Part shown: one piece after another, positions 33,899 to 43,291 of the stretch
Numbering within the stretch: position 1 is the first letter of the stretch
Layout of the letters: every line of letters begins with the position of its first letter
DNA from: Clostridiales bacterium
GTDB taxonomy: Bacteria > Bacillota > Clostridia > Lachnospirales > Lachnospiraceae
NCBI GenBank assembly: GCA_021204025.1
Contig: JAJQAC010000014.1
Coordinates: 58,187 to 122,186, forward strand
Length of the DNA stretch: 64,000 nucleotides
Reading direction: 5' to 3'
Made by a program: the position numbers and the translations under genes
Notes under the pieces: generated by a model
Databases searched by the model: none
What the model was told of the DNA's origin: nothing
What the model saw: the letters and a program-made list of their open reading frames with translations, nothing else

Positions 33899-35566
33899 CT
33901 ACATTTCATCCTTGACATATCCGGCTACCGCATAGGCATGTTCGGCAATCCGCTTAAGGTTGCTGATGACATCCAGGAAAATCGCCCCGGTTGCAGAATC
34001 ACACTGGTTCGCGGAAAGACGGTTAATATGTTTCTCCCTCATCTCCTCTTCCTCGGTATCCACATCATACTCATACTGGGCAACTTTCCGAACCGCATCC
34101 ATATTGCCGGTCTCTCTGGCTGTAACCGCATAGTCCAGCGTCTTTAACACACTTTCTCCTATTTCTGTCAGATCGGCCTTTCCCATATCAGAAAAGGCGC
34201 GCCCGCGGTCCGTCAGCGCCTGAACACTCCTGACCACATTGACGGTATGATCCCCGACACGGGCGATATCGCTGATACTGTAAAAGAGATTATTGACAAT
34301 CTTTTTCTGTTTTTCCGTCAGAGAAAGGTTATTGACCTTAATCAGATAATTTGTGATTGTCTGTTCCATATTATTGATCGTATTTTCAATTTTATACACC
34401 GATTCGGCCTCTTCCATATCTCCTTCCAGCAGGATATGAATGGCCTTTTCCAGATTTCTGCCGGCGATTCGTCCCATATGTACGACCTCCAGAATCGCCG
34501 TCTCTATGGCAAAGGTTGGTGATTCGAAGATACGCTCATCCAGATGAATCGTCTCTCCTGTTTCTTCCTGCTCCACCACTATACCGCCGTCTCTGTCCTT
34601 GATAATCACGCCCGAGAACCGGACCAGCTGATCGGCAAATGGAAATAACAGTGCCGTCATTGACAGGTTAAATACCGTATGGAACATGGAGATCTGTACC
34701 GCGCTGATATCTGAGAACGCAATATCTGAACGAAACGCGAAAAATACAAAGCTGATCGTTCCTACCAGAATCGCTCCGATCACATTAAATGTCAGATGCA
34801 TCACCGCCGCGCGCTTTGCCGTACGGCTGCCTCCAATGCCCGAAATCAACGCTGTCACGCAGGAACCCATATTCTGTCCCAGAGTGATATAAATTACCGC
34901 ATTCGTCGTGACAATCCCGTTCATCGCCAGCGTCTGCAGGATACCCACGGAAGCGGAAGAACTCTGCAGCAGCGCGGTAACCAGCGCACCGATCAGCATG
35001 CCAAGCAGTGGATTACCACCCAGGACCTCAAAAGCTTTCGCAAATATCGGTGCGTCCGTATAGGGACTGATCGATCCGGACATCAGATCCAGTCCCATAA
35101 AGAGAAGTCCCAGACCGATCAGAATCTCGCCTATCGTCTTTCTCTTCTGAGTTTTTCCAAAAACAATCAGCATAGCGCCGATTCCGATCAGACAGGGTGC
35201 GTAAAATCCCGGTTTCAGCACCGTAAACGCATCACCAAGCTGGCTCATCGACACAATCCACGCCGTAATCGTGGTACCGATATTGGCGCCCATAATCACG
35301 CCAACTGCCTGACCCAGATTCAGCAGGCCTGCACTTACAAAACCGACTACCATAACCGTGGTAGCTCCGCTGCTCTGAATAATCGCAGTGATCAGTGCTC
35401 CCAGCGCCACTGCCATCAGACGATTATTCGTCAACATCCCCAAAAAACTTCTCATCTTGTTCCCGGCTGATTTTTGCATACCGTCGGCCATATTCTCCAT
35501 GCCGAACAAAAACATGCCGAGACCGCCAATAAATGTAAAAACATTTGATATGTCACTGATTGACAT
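33899..35566 (-). CDS. Na/Pi cotransporter family protein with PhoU-like C-terminus
   Basis: A 555-residue protein of the NptA/YjbB group. The membrane part (about 1-310) contains the two inverted QSS repeats expected of this carrier: ITAIIQSSGATTVMVVGFVSAG and VTALLQSSSASVGILQTLAMNG. The C-terminal about 210 residues are helical and PhoU-like. It probably moves phosphate with sodium or contributes to phosphate homeostasis. The start MSISDISNVF has AGGAGG 7 bases upstream; 27 further codons upstream in frame are not supported. Confidence 0.9.
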   Translation of the reverse strand: MSISDISNVFTFIGGLGMFLFGMENMADGMQKSAGNKMRSFLGMLTNNRLMAVALGALITAIIQSSGATTVMVVGFVSAGLLNLGQAVGVIMGANIGTTITAWIVSMSQLGDAFTVLKPGFYAPCLIGIGAMLIVFGKTQKRKTIGEILIGLGLLFMGLDLMSGSISPYTDAPIFAKAFEVLGGNPLLGMLIGALVTALLQSSSASVGILQTLAMNGIVTTNAVIYITLGQNMGSCVTALISGIGGSRTAKRAAVMHLTFNVIGAILVGTISFVFFAFRSDIAFSDISAVQISMFHTVFNLSMTALLFPFADQLVRFSGVIIKDRDGGIVVEQEETGETIHLDERIFESPTFAIETAILEVVHMGRIAGRNLEKAIHILLEGDMEEAESVYKIENTINNMEQTITNYLIKVNNLSLTEKQKKIVNNLFYSISDIARVGDHTVNVVRSVQALTDRGRAFSDMGKADLTEIGESVLKTLDYAVTARETGNMDAVRKVAQYEYDVDTEEEEMREKHINRLSANQCDSATGAIFLDVISNLKRIAEHAYAVAGYVKDEM

Positions 35567-35863
35567 TGGCGTTTCCTCCTCATACTCCTGTGTATTTTTC
35601 CCTCTTTCAAACATACGCCCCAAATGCAAACATATGGATTTCATCATATCATATACTCACGGACAATTTCAACCAAATTTCATATTTATGTTAAATCCTT
35701 GTCAGATACCGGTAAAATCACTGCTGCCAATCCCCTGGCCGACCGCTGATGCCGGAAACTGCAGCGGTAAAATCAGTAGTCGTATCATTTATTTTATGAT
35801 ATAATGTACAAAGCAATCCATTCATCATTAAATCAGCGAAAAAGAGTGAGGAGGACATTGCCT

Positions 35864-36664
35864 GTGCTTTGTGATTTTCATTTGCATACCGATTTTTCCG
35901 CGGATTCTGTAACGCCGGTCCGCGATCAGATTGAACAGGCCATCCGGCTTGGGATGAAGGAGATCTGTATTACTGACCATCATGACTATGACGCCGATTC
36001 TCACGGTATGCGGTTTTATCTGGATTTTGATTCCTATCTTTCCTGTCTCAGAGATGTACAGGAGGAATACCGGAACAAAATCCGCGTTAATATCGGAGTC
36101 GAGCTTGGCCTTCAAAGCCATATCCACGCTTATCTGGAAGATTTACTCCGGAAGTATTCCTTTGACTTTATTATCGGATCCTCTCATTTTGTGGATTCTT
36201 ATGATCTTTATTATCCTGAATTTTACGAAGGGAGAAGCGAGCGGGAAAGCTATGAACATTATTTTGCCGTCACCTGTAACCGGATTCAGAAGCTGAACTG
36301 TTACGACGTGCTCGGGCATCTGGATTATGTGGTCCGTTATGGCCCCCATACAAACCAGTTTTATTCTTATTATGATTATCGGGATTCGATCGATCCGATC
36401 CTGAAGGTCCTGATTGAAAATGGAAAAGGACTGGAATGCAACACCGGAGGCCTCAAATACGGCCTGGGTCACCCCAATCCTGCAGAAGATATTCTGGTTC
36501 GTTACCGGGAACTCGGCGGAGAAATCATCACCATCGGTTCTGACGCGCACGAACCTCACCACGTCGGATACGCGTTTGACGATATCCCCGAACTCTTAAA
36601 GAGCTGTGGTTTCCGCTACTATACCGTCTACCATGACCGGCATCCGGTATTTCTGCCGTTATAA
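35864..36664 (+). CDS. PHP-domain phosphatase, HisJ (histidinol-phosphatase) type
   Basis: A 266-residue metal-dependent phosphatase of the PHP superfamily. Metal-binding motifs are DFHLHTDFSADS at the N-terminus, ITDHHDYDAD, IGSSHFVDS, VLGHLDYVVRYG and the final IGSDAHEPHHVG. The HisJ group removes phosphate from histidinol phosphate in histidine synthesis, but no other his gene is near, so the substrate could differ. The start is a GTG behind AGGAGG (9-base spacing); the longer frame from an upstream ATG lacks a ribosome site. Confidence 0.87.
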   Translation: MLCDFHLHTDFSADSVTPVRDQIEQAIRLGMKEICITDHHDYDADSHGMRFYLDFDSYLSCLRDVQEEYRNKIRVNIGVELGLQSHIHAYLEDLLRKYSFDFIIGSSHFVDSYDLYYPEFYEGRSERESYEHYFAVTCNRIQKLNCYDVLGHLDYVVRYGPHTNQFYSYYDYRDSIDPILKVLIENGKGLECNTGGLKYGLGHPNPAEDILVRYRELGGEIITIGSDAHEPHHVGYAFDDIPELLKSCGFRYYTVYHDRHPVFLPL

Positions 36665-36675
36665 ACCCGGATCTT

Positions 36676-37869
36676 TTAGTGCGTCATGGCATATTCCGCC
36701 GCCAGTGCCCATACCATCTTATTGCGATTCCAGATATCCGCGTACTGGGAGATCGGGAGCGGGCAGGATACGCTTCCCACTTCAATCGTAACGCCGGGAA
36801 TCGGCGAATCCTTGATCTGCGTCCAGTCCTTAAAACCTCCGTGACCACTGCTGCCGCCGAAATTATATCCGGTATTCTCCTGGATAATTGTCGCAAGTTC
36901 ACCGGAAGCCTGCGTGACCTTATTTCCTTCATAGTCCCAGTAAATCAGATTACCCATACTGTGATAGCTGATCGTCAGCGCCCAGTTCCGCGATTCTGCC
37001 AGCTGCGCCAGCGCCTGTGACTCCGGTTCTGACAGCGCCGACGTACCGCGGTAAGTCGCATAGGAAGGATCGGAACAGCTCACCACCTGATCCCAGTCTG
37101 CCGGAAAATTCTGGTTTAAATCGACGCCTCTGGCGTTTGCCTTCCAGACTTTCAGATAATCCTCATAAGCCAGAGATGTTCTGCCCTGCGCAACATCATT
37201 TGCGTAACATTGTGCGATCGTCTGTCGCAGCGTCAGCGAACGGATCGTGCTCTCTCCTCCCTGACTGATACAAATGCCGTCCGGATTGGTCATCGGGACA
37301 AAATGCACCGCTACCTGATTGAGCAGGGTTGACAACGAAATCCCATCATAATTTCCGGTATCATAAAACGCAAGACCATACTCCAGCTGTTTCATAACCA
37401 GAAGGGGCGTCATATATTCTCTTGCGTGGATCCCCGCCTGAATCATGATATGTTTCGAAGCATTGGCATTACCCAGCACTACTTCGTACAGGGAACGTCC
37501 GTCCAGCGATGTCCCGTAGATGTTGATCTGCATCCTGTCTCCGTACCTGCGCTTCAGATTATTCAGATCCTGTACCATCTGATCGTAGGTGTATTTTTCC
37601 ACTACATGAACCACCGGATCCGTCACCGGAGCCGAGAAATAATCTGTTCTTCCGCTGATGTCAAGCAGTCCGGTGTCCATTCCCGTGATATCCTCTCCGG
37701 CATCAATCCCGCTTCCTGCACCAGGGCCATAACTGCTGCTTGCCGCCCCGGTCCCGCCTCCCACAACGACGGTACCGGCTGCCATAGAACAAAGCGGAGC
37801 AACCGCCGCTAAGAAAGCGGCAGTTACTCCAATCAAAATCCATTTTTTTAAATTAATATTATTTTTCAT
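36676..37869 (-). CDS. Secreted M14-family zinc carboxypeptidase
   Basis: A 397-residue exported protease. A signal peptide (hydrophobic residues about 10-28, ending in SMAAG) and a glycine-rich spacer precede the M14 domain. Zinc ligands are in GIHAREYMT (His and Glu, about residues 145-148) and a histidine in TISYHSMGNLIYW; the catalytic glutamate is in GVTIEVGS. Relatives are gamma-D-glutamyl-diamino-acid endopeptidases acting on wall peptides, which would fit the many wall genes here. ATG with AAGGA; it overlaps the 3' end of pnp by 11 bases. Confidence 0.88.
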   Translation of the reverse strand: MKNNINLKKWILIGVTAAFLAAVAPLCSMAAGTVVVGGGTGAASSSYGPGAGSGIDAGEDITGMDTGLLDISGRTDYFSAPVTDPVVHVVEKYTYDQMVQDLNNLKRRYGDRMQINIYGTSLDGRSLYEVVLGNANASKHIMIQAGIHAREYMTPLLVMKQLEYGLAFYDTGNYDGISLSTLLNQVAVHFVPMTNPDGICISQGGESTIRSLTLRQTIAQCYANDVAQGRTSLAYEDYLKVWKANARGVDLNQNFPADWDQVVSCSDPSYATYRGTSALSEPESQALAQLAESRNWALTISYHSMGNLIYWDYEGNKVTQASGELATIIQENTGYNFGGSSGHGGFKDWTQIKDSPIPGVTIEVGSVSCPLPISQYADIWNRNKMVWALAAEYAMTH

Positions 37870-39970
37870 TCTTATCCTTCTTCGCAAGGTCACCGGGTTT
37901 CATGCTCAGGCTGATTTTACCCATCTTGTCAATATCAAGGACTTTGACTGTCACCGTATCACCGATATTGACGACGTCCTCAACCTTCTCGACGCGTCGG
38001 TCAGCCAGACGGGAAATATGGACCATTCCGTCTTTCTTCGGTTTCAGTTCAACAAACGCACCGAAATTCATAATACGAACAACCTTTCCGGTAAGAATCT
38101 GACCCGGTTCAATATCGGTTACAATTCCTTTGATAATGGATTTTGCCTTATCAATCATCTCCTGGTCAGTACCTGCAATTGCCACCATACCATCCTCAGA
38201 GATGTCAATCTTAACACCTGTCTCCTCAATAATTTTATTGATCGTGCTTCCCTGCTTGCCGACCACATCGCCGATCTTCTGCGGATCAATCATGATCTGA
38301 TCGATCTTCGGTGCATATTTGCTGAGTTCCCTGCGCGGCTCGGCTATCGCCGGTTTCATGCAGTTTTCCATAATATACATCCTGGCTTCACGGCATCTGC
38401 TGATCGCACCCTCAACAATCGGACGGGTCAGACCGTGAATCTTGATATCCATCTGAATCGCAGTGATGCCATCCTCGGTACCGGTCACCTTAAAGTCCAT
38501 ATCTCCGAAGAAATCCTCAAGGCCCTGGATATCTGTCAACAGGACAAAATCATCATCGGTATCACCGGTTACCAGTCCGCAGGAAATCCCCGCTACCATC
38601 TTTTTAATCGGCACACCGGCTGCCATCAGCGACATGCAGGATGCGCAGGTAGATGCCATGGATGTCGAACCATTGGATTCAAATGTCTCTGACACGGTAC
38701 GAATCGCATACGGGAATTCCGTTTCATCCGGCAGCACTGGCAGCAATGCACGCTCCGCAAGGGCTCCATGGCCGATCTCACGGCGTCCCGGCCCACGCGA
38801 TGGCTTTGTCTCGCCCACAGAATACGACGGGAAATTATAATGATGCATATAACGTTTTGCCACCTCATTCGGATCCAGACCGTCAATCTTCTGCTGTTCC
38901 GACAACGGAGCAAGCGTACATACATTGCAGATCTGAGTCTGTCCACGTGTAAACATCGCGGAACCATGGACTCTCGGTATGATGTCGACCTCTGCTGCCA
39001 GCGGACGGATCTGCGTAATCTCACGGCCGTCCGGACGCTTATGATCCTTGAGGATCATCTTACGGACTGTCTTCTTTTCATACTGATAAACCGCCTCATC
39101 GAGGCTGCTCAGCCAGTCCTCCCTGTCCGCAAAGGCCTCCGCCAGCTTTTCGGTAACGACGCGGATATTCTCCTCACGGGTCTGCTTATCATCCGTAAAT
39201 ACCGCGGTCTCCATCTCCTCCGGCGTGACGATTGTTTTCATCTCATCGAACATCTCCTGCGGGATCGCGCAGCTTTCATAACTGTGCTTCGGCTTGCCGC
39301 ACTCATCAACAATCCGGTCGATAAAGCGGATAATTTCCTGGTTGACCTCATGAGCCCGATAAATCGCCTCGATCATCCTGCTCTCCGGCACCTCATTGGC
39401 TCCGGCTTCTATCATGATCACTTTTTCTCTCGTGGAAGCAACCGTCAGCTTCAGATCGCCCGCTTTCCACTGTTCCTGCGACGGATTGACAATCAGCTCC
39501 CCGTCGATCATTCCCATCTGCGTCATCGCACAGGGGCCGTCAAACGGAATATCCGAAATGCTGGCCGCAATCGCGGAACCCAACATGCCGACCAGTTCCG
39601 GACGACACTCCGGATCCACACTCATGACAAGATTATTTAACGTTACATCATTGCGATAATCCTTTGGGAAAAGCGGACGCATCGGACGATCAATCACGCG
39701 GGATGTGAGAATCGCGTTTTCCGACGGTTTGCTCTCACGCTTGTTAAATCCTCCCGGAATCTTTCCCACGGAATACATTTTTTCTTCAAATTCAACACTG
39801 AGCGGGAAAAAATCAATCCCGTCCCTCGGCTTATCGGAAGCAGTTGCTGTCGAAAGCACGGTTGTCTCTCCATAATGCATAAACGCTGCGCCGTTTGCCT
39901 GTTTTGCCACTCGTCCGACATCTACGGTCAGCGTTCTGCCGCCAAGTTCCATACTAAAACTTTTGTACAT
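37859..39970 (-). CDS. pnp: Polyribonucleotide nucleotidyltransferase (PNPase)
   Basis: A 703-residue 3'-5' phosphorolytic exoribonuclease. Order of domains: RNase PH 1 (KSFSMELGGRTLTVDVGRVA ... RRPLFPK-type stretch), a helical linker, RNase PH 2 with FPYAIRTVSETFESNGSTSMA and MDFKVTGTEDGITAIQMDIK, a KH domain (IGDVVGKQGSTINKIIEETG) and an S1 domain (GQILTGKVVRIMNFGAFVEL). The start MYKSFSMELGG has AAGGAG 8 bases upstream; about 65 codons of open frame before it are not coding. It follows rpsO in the usual rpsO-pnp order. Confidence 0.96.
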   Translation of the reverse strand: MYKSFSMELGGRTLTVDVGRVAKQANGAAFMHYGETTVLSTATASDKPRDGIDFFPLSVEFEEKMYSVGKIPGGFNKRESKPSENAILTSRVIDRPMRPLFPKDYRNDVTLNNLVMSVDPECRPELVGMLGSAIAASISDIPFDGPCAMTQMGMIDGELIVNPSQEQWKAGDLKLTVASTREKVIMIEAGANEVPESRMIEAIYRAHEVNQEIIRFIDRIVDECGKPKHSYESCAIPQEMFDEMKTIVTPEEMETAVFTDDKQTREENIRVVTEKLAEAFADREDWLSSLDEAVYQYEKKTVRKMILKDHKRPDGREITQIRPLAAEVDIIPRVHGSAMFTRGQTQICNVCTLAPLSEQQKIDGLDPNEVAKRYMHHYNFPSYSVGETKPSRGPGRREIGHGALAERALLPVLPDETEFPYAIRTVSETFESNGSTSMASTCASCMSLMAAGVPIKKMVAGISCGLVTGDTDDDFVLLTDIQGLEDFFGDMDFKVTGTEDGITAIQMDIKIHGLTRPIVEGAISRCREARMYIMENCMKPAIAEPRRELSKYAPKIDQIMIDPQKIGDVVGKQGSTINKIIEETGVKIDISEDGMVAIAGTDQEMIDKAKSIIKGIVTDIEPGQILTGKVVRIMNFGAFVELKPKKDGMVHISRLADRRVEKVEDVVNIGDTVTVKVLDIDKMGKISLSMKPGDLAKKDKNEK

Positions 39971-40177
39971 GGTTTTGTCTCCTTTTCCTGTCATCAGACA
40001 CCTTTTTTGCGGAAGACACCGAAACCACTGTTCTGCACACAAGCAAAGCCGCTGAATCCAATCTCTTGTGTGTACAACAGTCGTCCCGGAAATTGTCCTC
40101 CACGTCAGGGAAATACAATCCCTGCAGACGCGAACCGCATGAATCATCCTCTCAATATCATACACCGTTCCTGCGCC

Positions 40178-40207
40178 TAAAACAGGGTGGAGATGTGATC
40201 TCCACCC
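40178..40207 (-). terminator. Terminator between rpsO and pnp
   Basis: GGGTGGAGAT and ATCTCCACCC (perfect 10-base arms, 3-base loop) are followed on the minus strand by CTGTTTTAG. An intrinsic terminator or RNase III-type site after rpsO is usual in this arrangement. Confidence 0.65.
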
Positions 40208-40261
40208 CGCATTTTTCCGCTGAGTATTCGCACCGCTGCATCAAACGCGGAGCCTTTCATC

Positions 40262-40528
40262 TTACTTTCTCAGCCCAAGTCTCTCAATCAGAGCACGATA
40301 GCCTTCCAGATCTGTCTTCTTCAGATAAGCCAGCAGCGCACGTCTGTGGCCAATCATCTTTAACATACCTCTTCTTGAATGATGATCCTTCGGATTTTCC
40401 TTCAGATGAGCCGTCAGTTCGGAAATTCTCTCAGTCAAAATTGCGATCTGAACTTCCGGCGAACCGGTATCCTCCGGTGTTCTGCCATATGCAGCGATGA
40501 TTTCGGTCTTCTTTTCCTTTGAAATCAT
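40262..40528 (-). CDS. rpsO: 30S ribosomal protein S15
   Basis: An 88-residue primary binding protein of 16S rRNA. It has the canonical S15 sequence: [41 protein letters not shown] and [28 protein letters not shown]. The start [11 protein letters not shown] is set by GGAGGG; upstream frame is the leader. A consensus promoter and a folded leader precede it. S15 often represses its own translation through such leaders. Confidence 0.97.
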   Translation of the reverse strand: MISKEKKTEIIAAYGRTPEDTGSPEVQIAILTERISELTAHLKENPKDHHSRRGMLKMIGHRRALLAYLKKTDLEGYRALIERLGLRK

Positions 40529-40536
40529 GATGTTTC

Positions 40537-40619
40537 CCTCCTTGAAAAATATACTTACCGCAAACGAAGCAGTCGGCTGGAGTGCTCCGGTCAGCCTGGC
40601 CTGCGGCGTAAACTCATAC
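40537..40619 (-). promoter_or_regulatory. Structured rpsO leader (candidate S15 autoregulatory element)
   Basis: In the roughly 90-base leader TTACGCCGCAG pairs with CTGC...TGCGGTAA, and an inner GGCTG...CAGCC stem forms a branched structure ending just before the ribosome site. S15 leaders in other bacteria use comparable junctions, although this exact form is not one I recognise. Confidence 0.5.
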
Positions 40620-40625
40620 CAAAAT

Positions 40626-40654
40626 ATACTAACATATCCGTCCACATCTGTCAA
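40626..40654 (-). promoter_or_regulatory. Promoter of rpsO
   Basis: A perfect TTGACA, a 17-base spacer and TAGTAT; the -35 overlaps the stop codon of the LytTR gene. Confidence 0.75.
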
Positions 40655-41031
40655 CGCATTTTTCCGGTTCCCTTCCTGCGCTCATAATACGCTTCCACCT
40701 CCGGCTTTGCCTCATGCCAGCATCTGGCGCTGACCGGAATCTCCTCCCCGTTTTTCAGCACGGCGCTGTGCGAACTGATCTTTTCCAGATGATCCAGGTG
40801 TACCAGATATGAAGCGTGAGTCTTTACCATCGGCAGATCTGACAGACGGCTCACTGCCTCCTTTAAACTTCCCCTGATCCGGTACACGTTATGCCTGGTG
40901 TGTATATACACCTTTCTCTGCTCCGTATGCAGATACATAATCTCATCACCACGTAAAAGAATCCGTTCTCCGCCAAAAAACCACAGATAAACCCTCTCAT
41001 TTGCCCTGCACTCTTCATCTGTCTCTTTCAT
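40651..41031 (-). CDS. Stand-alone LytTR DNA-binding regulator
   Basis: A 126-residue protein consisting almost wholly of a LytTR domain: [36 protein letters not shown], then FVKTH-like [19 protein letters not shown] and the terminal [22 protein letters not shown]. No receiver or membrane domain is present, so it would be regulated by abundance or by a partner. The start [11 protein letters not shown] has AGGAGG 7 bases upstream. It precedes rpsO, whose promoter begins in its stop codon. Regulon unknown. Confidence 0.85.
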   Translation of the reverse strand: MKETDEECRANERVYLWFFGGERILLRGDEIMYLHTEQRKVYIHTRHNVYRIRGSLKEAVSRLSDLPMVKTHASYLVHLDHLEKISSHSAVLKNGEEIPVSARCWHEAKPEVEAYYERRKGTGKMR

Positions 41032-41100
41032 ACGTTTTCCTCCTGGTTTCTCTCCATCAGGCACATCCTCAGCTGCAAAATTCCCTGTCCGACCCTGCGA

Positions 41101-41192
41101 TCGAGTAAGAAGGCAGCTTTTTCGCCTCATACTCGCTGCGCGGGCCGGGTGCGGCATCAACCGCAAAAATTCCTTACCCGGCCCTGCGCATA
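41101..41192. repeat. Repeat family 1, copy f, with a fragment before it
   Basis: Hairpin TCGAGTAAGAAGGC...GCCTCATACTCG, then GCGCGGGCCGGGTGCGGCATCA and CCTTACCCGGCCCTGCGCAT, almost identical to 32538-32629. Directly before it, 41061-41099 repeats the family end (CAGCTGCAAAATTCCCTGTCC), as if a second copy had been truncated. Confidence 0.85.
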
Positions 41193-41194
41193 CA

Positions 41195-41221
41195 AACCCC
41201 GCCGGAAATACCGGCGGGGTT
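41195..41221 (-). terminator. Terminator after the PAP2-like gene
   Basis: AACCCCGCCGG and CCGGCGGGGTT are perfect 11-base arms with a 5-base loop, followed by TTGTATGC on the minus strand. Confidence 0.65.
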
Positions 41222-41302
41222 ATCTGCCACTTCTAATTAATAAAACGAATACAAGCCCGATTTGTAACCAGGAAACATAAAATAATTTACCCGGAATGTC
41301 AC

Positions 41303-41761
41303 TCAGTAAAACCTATGAACGATAAAAGACGTCGCAATCCCCAGCACCGCCCCCATAAACACCTGAAGCGGCGTATGCCCGACAAACTCTTTCAGCTTCT
41401 CATGGAACTGATCCTCATTCAGTTCGAACAGGTTCTGTTCCAGAATCAGATTCAGAAGTTTTGACTGTTTACCAGTCTCGCGGCGCACACCGATCGCGTC
41501 ATACATCACCACAGCAGAAAGCACAAAACAAATTGCAAATTCAAATGTCCCGATCCCATAGACCAGCGCCGTACTTACCATAAGTCCGCACACAATCGAC
41601 GAATGGGAGCTCGGCATACCACCGGATCCCACCAACCGCTCAGCCAGAAATCTCCGGTTCAGCCACCAATCAATGATTGTTTTCAAAACCTGAGCGATTG
41701 TCCAGGCAATCACTGAACTGATCAGGATCTCATTCCGGAACAATTCTTCCCAAAATGCCAT
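41303..41761 (-). CDS. Divergent PAP2 family membrane phosphatase-like protein
   Basis: A 152-residue membrane protein of the DUF212/DivPAP2 group. Four helices and the conserved stretches AQVLKTIIDWWLNRRF, GSGGMPSSHSSIVCGL and YDAIGVRRETGKQSKLLN are diagnostic; HTPLQVFMGAVLG near the end carries a second histidine. PAP2 relatives hydrolyse lipid or prenyl phosphates, though the divergent group is uncharacterised. ATG with AGGAG. It lies between glgA and a family 1 repeat. Confidence 0.9.
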   Translation of the reverse strand: MAFWEELFRNEILISSVIAWTIAQVLKTIIDWWLNRRFLAERLVGSGGMPSSHSSIVCGLMVSTALVYGIGTFEFAICFVLSAVVMYDAIGVRRETGKQSKLLNLILEQNLFELNEDQFHEKLKEFVGHTPLQVFMGAVLGIATSFIVHRFY

Positions 41762-41797
41762 CGCTTTCTCCTGTTTTCCTGTATTGCCTCACCGTCA

Positions 41798-43240
41798 TCA
41801 GCCGATCAGCCAGTCATACAGCTCCTGATATTTGCCGGCGGAAGTGTTCCATGAGAAATCCTGTGCCATCGCGCGGTCAATAATCTTGTTCCACTCCCGC
41901 TTTTTGCCGTAATAAACGGACTTCGCGTAATTGATGGTATTTAACATTTCATGCGCGTTATAATTTATGAAAGAGAACCCTGTGCCGGTACCTTCATACT
42001 CATTATATGCCTGAACAGTATCTTTTAGTCCACCGGTTTCGCGAACAATCGGAACCGTCCCGTAACGCAGCGCCATCAGCTGACTTAATCCGCACGGCTC
42101 AAACAGAGACGGCATCAGGAACGCATCACAACCACCGTAAATCTTGTGAGACAGTTCATCGGAATAATAGATCTGAGCAGATACGCGATCATGATACTTC
42201 CAGTCATAATGACGGAACATATTTTCATACTTCTCATCACCGGTGCCGAGAACAATCAGCTGCATATCCTCTGCGCACAATTCATCCATCACACCCTGAA
42301 TCAGATCCAGGCCCTTCTGATCGGTCAGACGGGATACGATGCCAACCAGGAATTTCTTCTCATCAACCGGCAGTCCGACCTGCTCCTGCAGAGCCTTTTT
42401 ATTTTTCACCTTTTCCTTGCGGAAATTCTTTGCGTTATAAGGAGCTGCCAGATACGCGTCGGTCTCAGGGTTGAAATCTACATAGTCAATACCATTGACA
42501 ATTCCACGCAGGTCATTGGCACGTGCGCGCATCAACCCATCCAGACCCTCTCCATAGAACGGAAGTTTGATCTCCTCCGCATAGGTCTGGCTTACCGTGG
42601 TAACCGCGTCCGCGTATACGATGCCGCCCTTTAACATATTACCATCCTTATAAGCCTCCAGCTTATCCGGGGTAAAGTACGAATCCGGCAGCATCGAAAA
42701 TCTCTGGATTGTTTTGACATCCCACACACCCTGGAACTTCAGGTTATGAATCGTCATCACGGATTTGATATCCCGGAAGAATTCTCCGTCATGGAAACGA
42801 TCCTTCAGATAAACCGGGATCAGGCCTGTCTGCCAGTCATGGCAATGAATCAGATCCGGCTTAAAGCCGATCACCGGAAGCGCCGACAGTGCCGCGTTGC
42901 AGAAGAAAGAGAATTTCTCCAGATCGTAGAACCAGTCACCATAAGGCTTCGCTCCGCCGAAATAAGCCTCATTGTCGATAAAATAAAATGTAATCCCGTC
43001 ATACACATACTGAAGAATGCCCACATAACGGCTCTCACCGAGATAATCCATATAAAAATGACTGATATAGGTCATCTCGTTGCGCCATTTTTCCTTAATA
43101 CACAGATACTTCGGAATCATAACGCGAACATCGTAATTTTCCTTATCGCAGCACTTCGGTAAAGATCCCACAACGTCAGCAAGGCCGCCCGTCTTAATAA
43201 AGGGAACTGACTCCGACGCCACAAAAAGTATGTTTTTCAT
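41798..43240 (-). CDS. glgA: Glycogen synthase (ADP-glucose type)
   Basis: A 480-residue GT5 glucosyltransferase that extends alpha-1,4-glucan from ADP-glucose. The N-terminus MKNILFVASESVPFIKTGGLADVVGSLPK holds the K-x-G-G-L sugar-nucleotide loop. Further motifs are CHDWQTGLIPVYLK, GIDYVDFNPETD, VSRLTDQKGLDLI and the C-terminal DAFLMPSLFEPCGLSQLMALRYGTVPIVRETGGLKDTV. The start has AGGAGG 10 bases upstream. No other glycogen gene is in the window. Upstream is a hairpin-rich gap and then spo0A. Confidence 0.96.
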   Translation of the reverse strand: MKNILFVASESVPFIKTGGLADVVGSLPKCCDKENYDVRVMIPKYLCIKEKWRNEMTYISHFYMDYLGESRYVGILQYVYDGITFYFIDNEAYFGGAKPYGDWFYDLEKFSFFCNAALSALPVIGFKPDLIHCHDWQTGLIPVYLKDRFHDGEFFRDIKSVMTIHNLKFQGVWDVKTIQRFSMLPDSYFTPDKLEAYKDGNMLKGGIVYADAVTTVSQTYAEEIKLPFYGEGLDGLMRARANDLRGIVNGIDYVDFNPETDAYLAAPYNAKNFRKEKVKNKKALQEQVGLPVDEKKFLVGIVSRLTDQKGLDLIQGVMDELCAEDMQLIVLGTGDEKYENMFRHYDWKYHDRVSAQIYYSDELSHKIYGGCDAFLMPSLFEPCGLSQLMALRYGTVPIVRETGGLKDTVQAYNEYEGTGTGFSFINYNAHEMLNTINYAKSVYYGKKREWNKIIDRAMAQDFSWNTSAGKYQELYDWLIG

Positions 43241-43291
43241 CAGGTATATACCTCCTCCTAAATATAGCTCTGCACCCACAGACAGACTTTG

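Noticed and set aside
38768..39640. Long open frame on the plus strand opposite pnp (290 codons)
   Set aside because: It is the antisense shadow of PNPase; no ribosome site and composition unlike a protein.
11839..41192. CRISPR-like array from the family 1 copies
   Set aside because: Copies are kilobases apart, separated by genes, with no regular spacers and no cas genes.
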